From positions 310,001-374,000 of the forward strand of contig JBBDHG010000109.1 of NCBI GenBank assembly GCA_037951165.1: a stretch of 64,000 nt of DNA. The letters run 5' to 3'. Both the position numbers and the translations under genes were made by a program. The notes beneath the pieces were generated by a model. It searched no databases, had not been told where the DNA came from, and was given only the letters and a program-made list of their open reading frames with translations. Shown piece by piece: positions 1 to 14,149 of this stretch (its first letter is position 1; each line of letters opens with the position of its first letter). This DNA comes from Lophius americanus. Lineage: Eukaryota; Chordata; Actinopteri; Lophiiformes; Lophiidae.

Positions 1-174
1 AAAGTCTGAATGGATTAGTTTTAATGTAATTTAATTATCACGGGCAGTGTGTGTATTAGACGGCAGCAAATGCCTCACTTAAAGAGCAGTTTGCAGTTCA
101 TTGCAACATCATTTATGCATGTCCTTCATGCTGATCAGACCATCTGCAAACAATCAAAATAGGCCCAAGTCAGC

Positions 175-855
175 AAGGGTATGTTCCCACAAAGACGCCA
201 ATTCCCTGTGTTGTACAAGCAGTCCCCCTGGTTGAACTGGACAGATTAAATGTGACTCATTAATAATCTCAAACAGCCACATATTGACTCGACCTGACTA
301 TTACTATGAAGTCAGCAGTCTGCTCTAGGATCAGAACCCGAAGTGACTCAATAGGTGGATTTACGTGGATAGCTTAATTCCGAATAGAATTTTTTGTTTT
401 AAAAAAAACCTTAGTGAGTGAAATATGACAAATTTGAGTTGATGCGGTCCATATGAGGTAAATTTGGACTAAATCCAGCCAACGGCTAGAAAGTTCTGTT
501 TGGAAAACAGAATATTTCATAAAAGACTCCCCCAGTGAGTGAAATATGAACTACTGTAGTAAAATATTAATTACACAAATTATTATAAATATCCTTCAGT
601 CAGAGTCAGTCAAGGGTTTTTCACGAACAACAGCTCCCCCTAACGTGTACAATATGAACTTTTACAATAAAAATTATTTAAACAAATTAGATTTCCTGAT
701 ATCCTCAGAGTAAACTACAAATTTGGACCAAAAATTAGGAAGTTGTGTCCAGTTGTGATCCCCCTAGTGCTGAAAATATGAAAAGCGACCTTTCCCAAAA
801 TCAATCCAGCTGTTCCTCGTACTAAAGCCTATGAGGTTGCAACATTTGAAAATGA
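175..855 (+). repeat. Family A dispersed repeat, copy 1
   Basis: Forward copy with three internal units containing 'aaatttggac', 'agaaagtt' and 'ctccccctaa' type blocks and the 3' domain 'ttcctcgtactaaagcctat'. The outer ends have decayed. Confidence 0.75.
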
Positions 856-1678
856 TATTGACTTCAAACTTTCCTGTGGAGCAAACAACCAGCAGGGGAG
901 AATAAGAGCCAAAGGTAATACATACACAAACTGCTAGCTGCGGCAGCTACTTAATTGGACCAAACACTCCTGGGTTAACCTTATGGCGAGAAAACGTCAA
1001 AAAGAGTTACACTATTAGTTGGGTCTCGCTGCCCCCAGGCTACAATCTTTGGCTAATGGGTTACTAGATTCTTTCCTGCCCCACGGTAGTCCTACAGCAC
1101 TCCGGCTGAGTGGGAAACAAACTAAAAGGCATGATCTATAAGTGCCGACAAACTGCCTCAAACAGCAAGCTTGTGCCAGGCATGCCATGAATATTATTTT
1201 TGCTTTCCAAGTGTCTATTTTTGTACAGAGAAAAATGTCGGTCTCAGCTCGTTACGAAACAAGCAGTATTTGTTGATCAGCTGCATTCTTTAATTCTGAT
1301 ATCCTTACGCCATCTGTGCTCCAGTCAACAAGCACCAGCAAACAGATTTTCTTTCATTCCCTGTTCCCCCACATGTCTGTGACGTAACGAGGAAAGATAA
1401 AATGATACAGCCAACACAATCACACAGATATAATCACAACAACTCCATTTACATTTCAGTAAAATCTTAATCTAAATCAGGCATTCCTCATAGAAAAACA
1501 TTCTTTAAACAACAAAACCCTTGAAAGGCCAAAGGAAGGAGGAACCAGAGAGAAGGAGGGGTCAAGAATTCAGAAGTGAACTGCTCACGCATGTCAACCG
1601 CATCTGATATTCACTTGTAAGGCTTTTATAAGATCTTTCCCAAGATCTCTGAACGAGAAACAAGGTCTCTCCAACATT
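856..1678. other. No gene seen
   Basis: Mixed-sequence DNA. The 60-codon open frame at 1200 has no known motif and is likely chance. Confidence 0.6.
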
Positions 1679-2345
1679 AAGGGTATATCGTCCAATTATA
1701 CCAGTTATATATGTTATGTCCAGAAAGTGTGTGAAAGTAAGTGAAAGGCATGACTTCTTCTAGTGAGTTAAATACAATACAAGGAGAGATCTGTTCAACT
1801 TGATCTGTAAAATCAAGTCAACGGTGAGGAAGTAATGTCCAAACAAAAGTTTTCCTGCAAAATCAATCCCTTTAGTGAGTAAAATATAGACCATTTGAAT
1901 TAATACAGTATATATATATATACATACACGTATATGTACATACATATAACATATGGATATCTGTTGTGTATATGTAATACATATATTCTTCATTAGACTG
2001 TTTATTTTTGCATTTTGGCATGTATCATTAGGTCCCCGATAAATCGGGGATATCACAGAATCATCACCACCACGTTCGCAGATCCTTCGTGTTAACACGA
2101 TACATGGACCCTTTTCAAATGGTATACCCCCATAAACATTAAGGCGAGGAAGAACTGAACTGATTTTGAGACCGGTCATTGTGCATTATAAATTAAATGT
2201 ATTATTATTATTATTATTATTGCATATTTTCGACACTAGTGGGAGCTTTCTTTCCAAAACATTTTGGGTCATGTTTTCAAATCCGGCGCATATGAATGGA
2301 CTCGAGGAGATCTATCTTATTTTACTTTATTTTTGAAAATGTAGG
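1679..2345. repeat. Family A dispersed repeat, copy 2 (fold-back)
   Basis: A forward part (about 1679..1910) is followed by a (TA)n stretch and then a reverse part (about 2036..2345) that starts with the terminal hairpin ccccgataaatcgggg. A LINE 3' tail with (ATT)n (2180..2222) interrupts the reverse part. Confidence 0.65.
2180..2222 (+). repeat. LINE 3' tail with (ATT)n
   Basis: tgcattataaattaaatg followed by an ATT run: a 3' end typical of fish LINEs. An identical tail occurs at 28551..28592. Confidence 0.5.
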
Positions 2346-4910
2346 CATGGGTTATGGCTTGGGTATAAAAGAAAACCCAACTCTGTAGCTTAAAAACAAC
2401 CCATGCTTGGGTCAGACTCATTAAGACCCAACACTGGGTTTGGGTTCCAGCAGTTTTTAGATGGCAGTTACGAAACAACGCTAGAAACATGGTGAGTCAT
2501 GGTTCACTAATTATCAATGTTCCGTGATCGATCGTGATATTTTGGGATATTTAAGTGCTTATGAAACATTTCCTGCACCCAGTGTGTATATTAATCCAAT
2601 GCACTTACAGCCTGCTTATTTAAGAGTGTTATGTAAGATGAACGTATTTTTCCTTCCATTGCCTCGCTAACAGAAACACAATGAGCGATGTTCTAGGGTC
2701 ATACACAATCTCTTTAAATTTCTGCATCAAATTAACACCCTTCTCCCTTACATAAGACAATATCTGCCATCATCTAGGTCGGAAGTGAGCTGAAAAACAG
2801 ATAATAGAGATGCACAATTAGGTGTTTACCCCGGAAGCATTATTATTGCATGTTTATGAAAAGTGTGCATGCGTGCTTGAGAGCCCATGAGCTTCGTGAG
2901 CTGACAGTGTTCCCTTCTGCTCCGAGCTTCTCAGCCCGGTTGGAAGCTACCTATCCAGGTCAAACACCCACTATCCACAGTGGACTTGAGCGCCCTAAAC
3001 CTGAGCGCTCTGGTTGGGGAGAGTTGCAGAGATACTGCGTGACTCAGTGATCTCTTCAAAAGGTCCAACCCGCATCAGAAATTCCTTCAGCAGCAGGAAA
3101 AAAAAAAACAAGGTTGCAGAGATCGTCTAGCTGTAGGGGAAGAAAGCATTCTGTGGGCATGCTGACTTGCAATCAGCTATTATACATTAGCATTTTAGTG
3201 GTAAGAAGGCTGAGATCATTAGGAAAAAGGATTTTCTACTTCATGAACACTGCTAGAGTTACGATGGAAGACATGGAATTTGACCATCTTCACCAGACGA
3301 CTTCATGAAGATTAAACTCCAAGGCTGATAACAGCAGTTTCTGAAGCTGAAATTGCCTCAGCTAAAGATGCGGGTGAGGGAGATAAAAATGTCAGCTATG
3401 CTATATGTATCCCAGAAGACTGCACAGTGGTTGGTCTGGCTGCAGGCCTGAGGAGTCTTTGGTGTAATCAAATTACATAGCTGAACCATTATGACAAAGC
3501 TGGAAAAAGGAGCCTGGATGCTGAAGGCAAGAGAATGAAATCTGTAATATACACAGCAACAATTTAAGAGTGTACATCAAAATACAGACTATAGACCTGA
3601 TGTTTATTGCATTACTGATATTGGCACAGTTTACAAGTTAGCTTAAATTGAATGCGTTCCTAACAAGAGACTGCTGACAAACAACTTGTGGAGTTTCATT
3701 TAATAACCGACGATTGGATTTTTTAAAAGAACATTTTGTTCCTAAATGAATACTCTGAATGAACCCTTCAGATTAAATTCTTGCAACACATTAGAGCCCG
3801 AGCACTGACAATGTGAGGACACTATTGTTTTTGTATAGGTTCACATTTTCCTCTTTTTCCACTAAAAGAAAATCGAAGTTTGGGGGGCTTTACCATGTTT
3901 GAAAACTTTTTTGAGAAGAATTTGCGCACGCATCACGCTCCACAGCCCCTTCACATTTTTAAAAGATCTTCCCCATTGGATGTGTTTTTCGGCTAGAGGT
4001 ATGGAATTTAGTACACATGAAGATCAAAGCAGGATCAACCAAAAAGTCTTGGATTCAAGATGCAAAACCTCCCAGGGAGTAGAATATTTTGAATTAAATG
4101 TAAGGTTTTATGGGGATTCTTGGCATTTCCAGGGGTTGTATCTTAACTATCTACTCCTACAGTGTTCCTACGATCAACTTTGAATTTGGTGATGGACATG
4201 TTAAGACCATAAGAATTCTAAGTTTGCAAAAAACGTGAGTTTTTGATCAACGGTCTGGACGGTATAAGGCGGCGAATATTGTTGTCTCACCATAAAACAC
4301 GAAATTGTCTTTACTCGGTTGTTTAGTCCCTGATCTGTCCCAAACTCCACAACTTGGATAGGAGCCCTGTCCTGAACACATCCATATGACAATACTCAGT
4401 TTATGCATGGCAGACGGATATTGTGAACATACCTTTATCCCCATCCATTCCAAAAATGTAATGGGTTAATCTGTGTAAAATAGCCAGCACTGCCACTAAG
4501 TTTCGACAAAGTCCATCTGGTAGTTTTTATGCAATAAATTCCACTATCGAACAAACTGATGAACTCCAGCGAAAAAGATTAAAAAAAAGTCAACTGTTCC
4601 ACTTCACGGTGTAATGGGGGGGGGGGGGGGATTAGTGTTTCCTAATAACTCAATTAGCGCACAATGACTGGACCCTCTGGAGTGACATGTCAGGGGAAAA
4701 GTTAACTTAAGTATGTGTTTGTGGCAGATGGGTAGAACATATGGTAGGGATGGGCAGAACTAACAAAAAAAAAAAAAAACCTACACGGTCACATGACCAA
4801 GTCAGGGTTGAATGTTTGATTTTTGGTTGGTGGGTGAAAGAAGTCATGGAAAAAGGTTTATAGTTCCATTGTCTAGCTATGAAGCTTGTACCTATGTGTG
4901 TCTGTGCGGT

Positions 4911-4974
<64 letters not shown>

Positions 4975-6230
4975 GTTGTGTATTTCCATATGTGTTTGAG
5001 GAGGTAGGAGGAATTGTAGCACCAGGAAGGACCAGTATAGCATACTTCATTCAGAAGCCGAAAAACGCCTCCATCATAAAGTGACCTTGACCGCTTTAGC
5101 AGAACAGCGAGTGACTCCAAGCATTCGTCAATCACACTCACGCTCACCATGGGCGCATTTCAGAGAAGGCCAGCAACCAAATAAACATAAACTGCCGTTT
5201 GTCAAAAATGGTTATGAAGACTTGCTTTCATTGACAAAAAATAAGAAACAAAATGCAGACCTTACAGACTCATGACTAGCACCAGTTTCCACGTTGTGTA
5301 ACTAATAAAAAGTTCAACAGCAGGGCAAATAATAATAACTTTTACCCAGCGCCGTGTCATCATAGACATGTTTCACTCAAGACACCTGCTAGACAGGCTT
5401 ATGCAAACTGTTAAAGAGATTTGAAAAAAATAATCATTACAAATGCAGAAGGTGGGAAATCAAGTTTGCTCATTTCTTTAAACGGTTGAAATTCTTTTAA
5501 AGAGGAGACACTAACTGAAAAATGCATAATGGACCTAGTTCTGTTCGTATTGGTCAGTAGTTAAAATGTCTCGGGGACTTAAATTCCACTTCTTCAAAAT
5601 GCTAAAAATACACAGACAGCGGGGTGAAAAAGAACCAGACAAAAGGGTATTATGGAAACGATAGTCACACTTCCGCAAGTGTATATGCCAGAGAGCAAAC
5701 ACCCCTCAGCTGGGCTTCTCATTCATGAAACACAAACAGTGGTTATCACATGCCAGCGAACCAAATACAGCCCTGGAGGAATCTTCCATCCCCTGACTGA
5801 GTTGGAGCTCTTCATTATGGACATGGTAATGGTATATTGTGTGTGCTGCTTGAAAAACAAATAGGCAGGTGCAACAGGAAGTTTCTCGCACAAAACCACA
5901 AACCCCCGGTAAGAGCAGTGCGCTGGCCAGGCTAGAGTTTTTGTATGTCCCAGAATAGAGCAGTCAGGATTTTTGCAAGAACCAAGACATGGATAAAGGC
6001 TTAGTTTCACTCGGTTTAGAGGGGAAAAGTCGACATTTCTGCAAAATAGCATACTTGAATGATGCAGGAATAGTCAAGTGTGTTATTGTTATTTTGTTTG
6101 GAAAAACCGTACTGTAGTTAGAACAACGACGTACGTACGACGTCTCAATTGGACTCTTGATGACTGACGGTTGTTGCTGCACCTCTCAGACATACTGTAC
6201 CTCTAAAATGCTGTGTTAGAACTAGGACTG
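2346..6230. other. No gene seen; simple repeats only
   Basis: Apart from the TG microsatellite at 4.9 kb and a poly-G at 4616, only short chance open frames. The parts at 2.4 to 4.2 kb and 5.1 to 6.2 kb look like unique, AT-rich DNA. Confidence 0.6.
4896..4976. repeat. (TG)n microsatellite
   Basis: About 80 bp of TG with one or two CG/GG breaks. Confidence 0.95.
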
Positions 6231-6555
6231 GACTGTCGTCCCCTACAGCAAGAATATATCCCCGAAAAGCCCCCCCATTCCCTGCATTAAACAAGCAATC
6301 CCCCTGATTAAACTCCTTAAATTAAGTGTGTAGTTATGTCCGAAAAAAGGTGCTTTTCATAAAGCAGTAGTTCATATTCCAGCTGGTGGGAAGAGTAGGA
6401 ACTTTTTTAGTGAAATAATATATGTGCAGCATAAGCCTCCGTATGTAGCTTCATAGGAGTCAATTTGGATATAATCAGATATATGATTGGGAAGTAAAAT
6501 TCCCAATCATCCCAGTAAGATTCCATAACATCCCAGACATTTCGGGGATATTTCA
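6231..6555 (+). repeat. Family A dispersed repeat, copy 3 (short, both ends present)
   Basis: Starts gactgtcgtcccctacagc and atatccccgaaaag, and ends atttcggggatatt. Its middle has an 11-bp palindrome, atgattgggaa / ttcccaatcat, with a 6-nt loop. Confidence 0.8.
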
Positions 6556-7035
6556 ATGGTAATATAACTATTTACGCAGACATATTTTTCTACCTGTAGT
6601 TAGAACATAACGTTTGTTGAAAGGATGCTGCCCCCACTCCCTTGTAGACGCGTCACATTCTGTGCTAGATTTTAAGAACAAAAATGTATCCCAAGAGGAT
6701 TTTCTAGCAAAATGTTCAAATTATGCGGTTTACGCTTTCAACAGCTTTCCCCCCCCCTCATTAAAAAACAATTGATGAATATGTATGTATTCAATTCAAA
6801 AGTTTGAAAAACCACAAATGGTGTCTCCTGCTGCGCGTGTGGCGAAAGGCCCCAGCTTCCAGATGTGCAATTTAAAACCGAGTTTAGGAAATGATGCAAC
6901 CTTCTTGTGCTGTCACTTATTCCTTCTCATCTCAACAACTTCTTTCATAGACACTTAAAGTTTAGCACTTAGTTTTTTCTCTTAAAGAGGTGGAAGTGAA
7001 AACAGCCAGCTACTGTCAATCTTATTATTCCTCAT

Positions 7036-7437
7036 TTTAGCCCAGAAAAGTCGGGGATATTATGAAATCCTCCATGCCGCCGAGAATCATTCATAGATTC
7101 TTCGTGTTAATGCGATAACTCAAAAACTCTTTCATGGATGTTTTTTTTTTGAGTTTTATACCCACATAAACTTTAGTGCGAGGAAGAACTGGATTTAGTT
7201 TGGAAAACGACATTTGTATACTTCCACTACTATGGGGAACTTTATTGGCAAAAGATTCCAGGCCATAATTTCTCAACCATTGGTCCGATTTAGACCAAAA
7301 TTTGGTGCATGCTATCGACTCCAGTAAATCTATCTCATATATATTGTATTTTACTGAAATAGTTCATATATTGCTCGCTGGGGGGTTGCATGTACAATGG
7401 ATTGGTGGGTTTTTCTGGGATATACCAAAAGTACATA
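7036..7437 (-). repeat. Family A dispersed repeat, copy 4
   Basis: Reverse copy. Begins agaaaagtcggggatatt and ends ttttctgggatatacc; contains the 3' domain block 'gtgcgaggaagaactgga'. Confidence 0.75.
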
Positions 7438-8289
7438 TTTTAGATACCAGTAGCTCCATTTATGGCTACAGTGTTGGGGTTTAAAACTAAAAGGTTGTTC
7501 TTTCACCGATTACCTGAAAGCTTTTCAGCCCCGCTTTGTTCCATTATAGCAGCTTAACTCCCTCTGCTCACAGTGCTGCCAGTACTGGCACAAGGGCCAT
7601 CGAGTTAAATGGGATGTGAAGGATTGGGTATCCCGGGTCAAGGAATTTCCACTGCGGAGAACCATGAGCCACTGAGCCGCTGCTTTATTTTGCGTTTGGA
7701 CAGGCAAACACAACAAGGATTGCTTTCAGGCCATTTCCTGCCAGGCAGACCAATTCATTCTCACACACACACAGGAAGTAGATGTATAGTACAGTCAGTC
7801 AAGAATGCTGGCATTTCATTGCAGATTTTCCCATGAAACTTCATCAGACAGACAGAGATCTGATATATTTGCTGGGTTCTGGGAACTGTGTACAAGAAGA
7901 TCTACATTGAGACTGAACGCTGCTTGTTAGATGACATAAATTAGATTTCCTCTCTTGTGTGTTAGAAATGTTTCTGCCAATTCTGTTTGTGCAAAGATTA
8001 TCAAGTGTTAAGGTTTTTCATTTGGTGATGTAAATTAGTAAGACAATGGGAGCGTTTGTTTTGATGTGATGGGGCTCCCTGCTGCTCCCAACAAATATTG
8101 CAGAATCGTTTCCATGTTAGAAGGAGATGGTACAAACATGCAAATGAACCAAGCAGCCACTGTGTGTTTCAATTCAGTCGACGTTATTTGGGCTGCAGCA
8201 AAAATACTATCTGTATCTGAGCCCACTTTCAGTATGCATCGTTGAAGTGAGCTAGTGCTCCGAGTTTTGACTCTTCAGCTATCCCATAC

Positions 8290-8890
8290 TTCTTAAAAAC
8301 GGTTGGGTTTTTTATATTATGAGTATGAAGATAATGGTGGTGGTTTGAAGATACAGATGCCCTCAATATTGGCATAATTAAAAAAAAAAGACTCAGACTC
8401 ATGATCTTTAATTCAAATTATAGACAGAAATTCTAATCTGTAACAAAAGTCAAAGAATTGAAGAAAATAAATTAAAAAATAAGGAAAATTATTATTAATC
8501 ATAATTATTATGTCTGCCGGTGTTTGATGGAGTCAATTATATCTTGTCTTTAACAAAATGTCCAGGGACTTTGGAAGAAAAAAAGATCCATCAACAGACT
8601 TCAGAGTGGGGATGAGGGGGCTTTTCTCTATGACTATTTTGTTATGCCACACCCATCTTAGATGTTTTTAGTCAAAAAGCTCTATTTCGGTCTCATCTGA
8701 CCTCAAACCTTGTTCCAGTGAAAGTCCAAGTGGTGTTTGTCAAACTGTAGCAGCGTTAGCTTGTGTTTGAATGACAGCAGAGGCTTTTTTCTTGTTACCC
8801 TCCCAAACCGCTGGTGATGATTTCAGACTCCAGAGGATTAATACAGCTTGTGCAACATTCACGTTTTTCTTTTCTTTTCTTTTTTACAAA
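8290..8890 (-). mobile_element. Tc1-like transposon remnant
   Basis: On the minus strand it matches the remnant at 62 kb block by block, for example ctcatctgacctcaaacctt, ttccagtgaaagtccaagtg and gtgtttgtcaaactgtag. Internal deletions and stops; no intact transposase. Confidence 0.7.
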
Positions 8891-9717
8891 GTCATTTTAA
8901 ATAATGGTATGAAAGCCCCGATGTAATGTGAAGATGTCTGACGGTTTGTCGTCAGCCTGCTGATGAATGCACCACCCTCCTTCGCCCTGCAGGTCTTTTT
9001 CCCCCTTCTCTCGCCTCAAATCACCTGACACTTTTACAATATGTGACAATTCCGTGTGTCGGTCATTTGCTCTGCCATGAACTACTGATTCAGCCGTCAT
9101 ATGCATCTCTTAATGGAAACATGGTTTCCACTTAGTTAAATTCAGTAGCTCAGAGGATTATCATCTCCACTGAAGCATGTAATAACCAAAAGGTCATAAC
9201 ATCATCATCATCATAACTCAACAAACCATAACCGCTGCTGCCTCTTTAATGGCTTTAAAAGGATGTCATGTCTCCACTGAGTGACATCAGTAACGTTTTT
9301 AATGAAAACGTCCACTGAAGAACCAGTCTGCCGCTCATTCTGTCCAGTTTTGGATGCAATGTCACTCTATCCTCTGTTGGGTTGTGCTAGCCTAGATCAA
9401 GAGGTGCAAAGAGCCCAGAAACATTTGGGATTGATTTATGGCTATTTTTACTTGTCCTACTTAAGCTAATTGGTTCAGATAGTCCGAGGAGGAACCCAGC
9501 CACTGCAAAGGCTTTTTGAAGTCCTAAACAAGTAACTGGAAAGCTTCCCGTTGCTACGTGTGGACGCTGTAACGTAGAGTTTCCAGAGAAAATAACACCT
9601 GTTGAATAGTAGGAAAGAAAAATGGGTCTATTATCTAATACAAATGTAAGTGAACATTCGTGGGACATAGATGCCGAAACCCAAAACACAAACGGATATA
9701 TGAAATAAACTGGATCT

Positions 9718-10222
9718 AAGAGGCTGTCCCTTACAGCAAGGCTATTTCCCCAAAAAGCTCCCAATCACCTGTTGTTAAAGCAATCCCCTTGATCATTTTA
9801 AATGTGATGTGATGTGCGAAAAAACTGTATTTTTCAGAGGGGGGGGAAAGTTTTGAAAGCTCCCTATGGTGAGTACAATATGATATATACAAGAAAGAGC
9901 TCTTCAAGTCAATTCATATTTACTAAAATAGGATTAAATTTGACCAAAGGTTAGGAAGTTATGTCCAAAAAAACTGTATTTTTCCTCATAAAGCTCCACC
10001 CAGTGATTAAAAACATTTTAAAAAAATGACCTATTAAAGAGTAAAATATCGCATTTACAAGACCGATCTCTTGAAGCCGAATCATTTGCACCAAATGTGG
10101 ACTAAATTTGACCGACAGTTTGGAGATAAAGCTGCCCCGAGTATCAGAAACAAGCAACTGGTCTTTGCCAAAATCACTCCAGTTATATATAATATTCCCC
10201 AACTTTCCGGGATGTAACTAAA
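9718..10222 (+). repeat. Family A dispersed repeat, copy 5
   Basis: Forward copy from ggctgtcccttacagcaagg to attccccaactttccgggat, with at least two internal units. Confidence 0.75.
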
Positions 10223-10549
10223 GCTTGCATAAGATGTCTCAAGTGGCATTGCGCTGTACATCTACACATGCTGTGGCAGCATTTCCTTCAAAGGCCCCAC
10301 TGCACACCTCTCCCACAAAGCAAAAAAATGACTCCACTTATTAAACCATTACTCAGGAGAGAACAACTGCCCTGAACAACAACACTCTTTACCTAAGCAT
10401 GTAGGCGAGCAGGCCGCTGTCCAACACCGCCGGCGCTACTGTTACGTTAGCAGCTGATGACTATCATCACAAGAGAACGGACGTTATGGAAGATCGTTAT
10501 GGGCACTCTTGCGGAAATCTCCTCTTGCCATTTCCAATTCTGATACCGA

Positions 10550-10611
<62 letters not shown>

Positions 10612-10993
10612 GTGAAGAGTGTTAAGCTAGTCTGTGTTTCTGGTCTAGGTGCTGTGAAAGGACTCAGTCACTTCACAGATCGGCCATCAACTCGCCGTGA
10701 CTGGTGCAAGTGAGTAGGAACAAAAGAGTCACTGTGGCTGTCACACTCACTTCTCATTACCCTCACCCTTTGCTCTGCCAGCTGTCTCCCTGTCCCGTCC
10801 CACAGCTGTGGCTATACATCAAGCCGACCCTGACTCCGTACACTCAAGCAAACACGCCCTAACTACAACACATATCGTGAGTGGCTTCAGAGGCTTGGCT
10901 TCATCACAAACACCCCCCATCTTTCCTGGTGAGCGATGGTTTCCAATCCATCATACTGACAGACTGACTGCACCGTCAAAGGCGAAAACTTAA
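10223..10993. other. No gene seen; CA microsatellite
   Basis: Unique-looking DNA around the CA run. The open frame at 10486 is driven by the microsatellite. Confidence 0.6.
10556..10609. repeat. (CA)n microsatellite
   Basis: Pure CA run of 54 bp. Confidence 0.95.
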
Positions 10994-11782
10994 TCATATC
11001 CCCGGAAAATATATTTCATGGACCGTTTTCAAATTTTACACCCTCATAGACCTTGGTGTGAGAAAGAACTGGATTGCTTTTGGGAAAGGGTGGCTGTATA
11101 TTCTTGACACTAGGGGGAGCTTTATCTCCAAAATCACAGTTTTCGGGCCATAATTTCTAAACCTTTGGTCCAATTTAGTCCAAATTTGTTCCACATGAAT
11201 CAAATCGAGGAGAAATACCTTTTAGGTATGATATTAAAGTCTGATAGTTCATTTATTACTCACTAGGGGAAGCTCCTTTTACAACAAAAATACTTTTTCA
11301 GACATAACTTTCTAACTGTTGAGTTTGTTTTTGTCAAAATTGACCGCATACGAACCACTTCCAGATTATCCAACTTGCATTTGCCCTGTTTTACTGTAAT
11401 AGTTCATATTTTACTCACTAGGACGGGCTTTTATGCAAAGAAATGCATCTTTTTATCGTCACTTTTCAACCATAAATCTAATTCGTTTATAAATTTAGTT
11501 CATATGAATTGACAAAAGGAAATCTGTCTTGTTTTATTACAGAACTTGTACAAAAATAATTCATGTTAAACAGTATTTATCTCCTTTATTGAGTCACTGT
11601 GGGATCGGATCTAAGAGCATATTGCTGACTTCATAGAATTATGTAACCTGAGTCAATATGGAACGTTTGAGATTATCAATGATATATTTAACTTGAAGAG
11701 TTCAATCAGGAGGATTGCTTGTACAACACAGGAGATTGGGGTCTTTCTGGGTATATACCCTTGCTGTCAGGGACGACAGCTT
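10994..11782 (-). repeat. Family A dispersed repeat, copy 6 (long)
   Basis: Reverse copy of about 790 bp with four internal units. Ends with gggtatatacccttgctgtc and agggacgacag, the family's hairpin-bearing 5' end. Confidence 0.8.
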
Positions 11783-13922
11783 TGACCCGGTTCATCTACT
11801 GGACCAACTGCTCATCCGTATTAATCGCTTCACACCACCACAACACATGAGCTCATGTTTGATAAACACTGAAGGGTTTTTTCATTTCATTCTTTATTTC
11901 TTGCCATCTGGCCTCCATTCCTAGATATCTGTTATTGTGCTTTTCTGACTTTTGGGAGATTGCCCAACCACAGCTTCATGGACGCCACGCCTTTTCACCA
12001 CTAGGCACTCCCCTCTCCCGATAGATGAACCATTAAATCTCTGGCATAACCCGTTAATTTGCTAACCCCCTAATCTTTTCCCTCTCAGCCTTTAACTCTC
12101 CACAGCCTTCCTATTATTTATTTTCCACCAATGTCTTTTCTTTCTTTTTTCTTTTGAATATATGTCTCACCCATTCTCTCCCCTCCCTTTGTTTACCCAG
12201 TTACAGCCTCAAGCCCTGGCTGGCTCGCCAGTCACAAGCCAGTGTTAGTGCCAGCGTGGCCTCCACCCTAGCAGTGTGGTGACTAGCGGCTGCTGAAACC
12301 CTTTCATCCCGCCTGCAAGTCCAACCCGAGATCTACCAAGCCATTCATTGAGGCTTCTGCTGGTGGCTGCCTCATTATGGCAAGTTATAGTAATACTGTG
12401 GGTGGGGCTTCACCAGTTTGTCTATTTATGGACTCAAAGAACTTCATTTTTGCCTTTTATGGGTTAACTGCATGTAACCCACATATATGTGAAACTGAGA
12501 GAGACCCAAGAGTGGGTAGAAGAAAAGAGAAAGAAAAACACAAGGGGAGGTAATTCATCAGGCCGGGCTTTCATTGCTGTGGGTAAAATGTCATTGCATG
12601 ATGTCATCTTTGCATCGCAGCCCCCCCATGCTTCTTTTCACCAAGTACATGGAAACATCAGAAACTTGTCAGCCTACCCTGTAATAGATACTGAGAGACA
12701 TTAACGGCTAACCACATTACATCAGGTCGTGCGGTTGTCCCTACATGTCCTGACCTTTTTCTTCACACATTCTCTCTCTCAGGAAATGGATGGGTTTACG
12801 TGCACAGATTGGTGGGAAGTGGCTCATTTTATGTCCTCAGCTGAGGAGACGTTTATTTATTGCTGATCTGTATGTAAAAAAAAAAAAAAACACTTTGACC
12901 ACATGTCTTCAGACAGTCTTGAATCCTTTAGCTCTCCGGTCATTACGAAAAATACCATTTGTATTTACGGTGCCGTTCTTCCGTTGCGTTGTCTGCGACC
13001 GCAGCCGCACAAGTTGGACACACACACACCCACACACACACACACAAAAGTACAAATGCAGAATGTTAAGCTTTGCCTCCAGACAACAAAAGAACAGACA
13101 AAGCAACAAGCCCCGAAGGCAGCATTGAACCAGGCTGGTCTACTATTCCAATCCCTCTCTTTTATCAAGGGAGTCACTGTGAGCCCAACTGAGCTGAGCC
13201 GTGTTGTTCTTCAGTTTTTAACGTAGCGGGGAATAAGATAAGGGTGGGCACACTGACAACGTGAAACATCCACAGGAAATGGGAGAACACAGATGTGGGG
13301 TGCAGATGAAACCGGGGATATTACCGGGTATAGAAGGTGGTTTGCAGATGGGGAATCTTCTCAAGCCCAAAAAAAAAATCCAAAGCCCAACAGGACTGAG
13401 TCTGAGAAAAAAATAAAAGACTCCTCGACAGTTGTTCAAAGAAAACCTGTTCCTATAGACACAACAAAAGCTGACGAGAGGCAAAATCACAGATAAGCAA
13501 ATAGCCGGAGGGAAGGGACAGGTTGTCTATGGGTGTCCTCTGACGAGACATCGAGAGACATCGTATCATCAGGCGGAAACGAGAAAAAGCGATTGGTCTC
13601 ATGTCTGTATGAGTCTATGAACGTCCATTTCTACATCTCTGTTTTGCCCCGTAAGGCAAAACCTGCTGGGAATCTATAAGAAACAACTCTGTTTTCAAAC
13701 ACAGCACATGACAGACACGAGGTTTGATGGAAGATACAAAAGAAATACAATCTATCCATTATCTCCCTTGTTAGGCTTTACCTGTTTCTCTTACATTCTC
13801 ATAAGTGACATACTGTGGGCCGTAAAAAAAAAACAAGCATTGTTTTCCAGATCAAATATCCTGCCACAGACCACACTTACGTGTTGTTAATAGGTGATGA
13901 AAGGCAGCATTGTTGTTTTTCT

Positions 13923-13953
<31 letters not shown>

Positions 13954-14149
13954 GTGTGTGAGGGGGGGATTACAGCTCATTCCTACTGGCTGATTGGAGA
14001 CAACCATATCAGTGCGGTTATGCTCGGAGCTGTAAAGTAGCAGCAAAAGGAGCCAAAACTTGAGCCCAGTGTGGATTGATCTCTTCCAGATGCACATGGT
14101 TAGACGTCGCAGCTGGTCAATATGTACACGCTGACAAAATGCATAAGAG
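11783..14149. other. No gene seen
   Basis: Unique-looking DNA with a TG run at 13.9 kb. Overlapping open frames at 12.8 to 13.5 kb on both strands show no domain, and none has clear splice sites. Confidence 0.55.
13922..13960. repeat. (TG)n microsatellite
   Basis: TG run with one CG break. Confidence 0.93.
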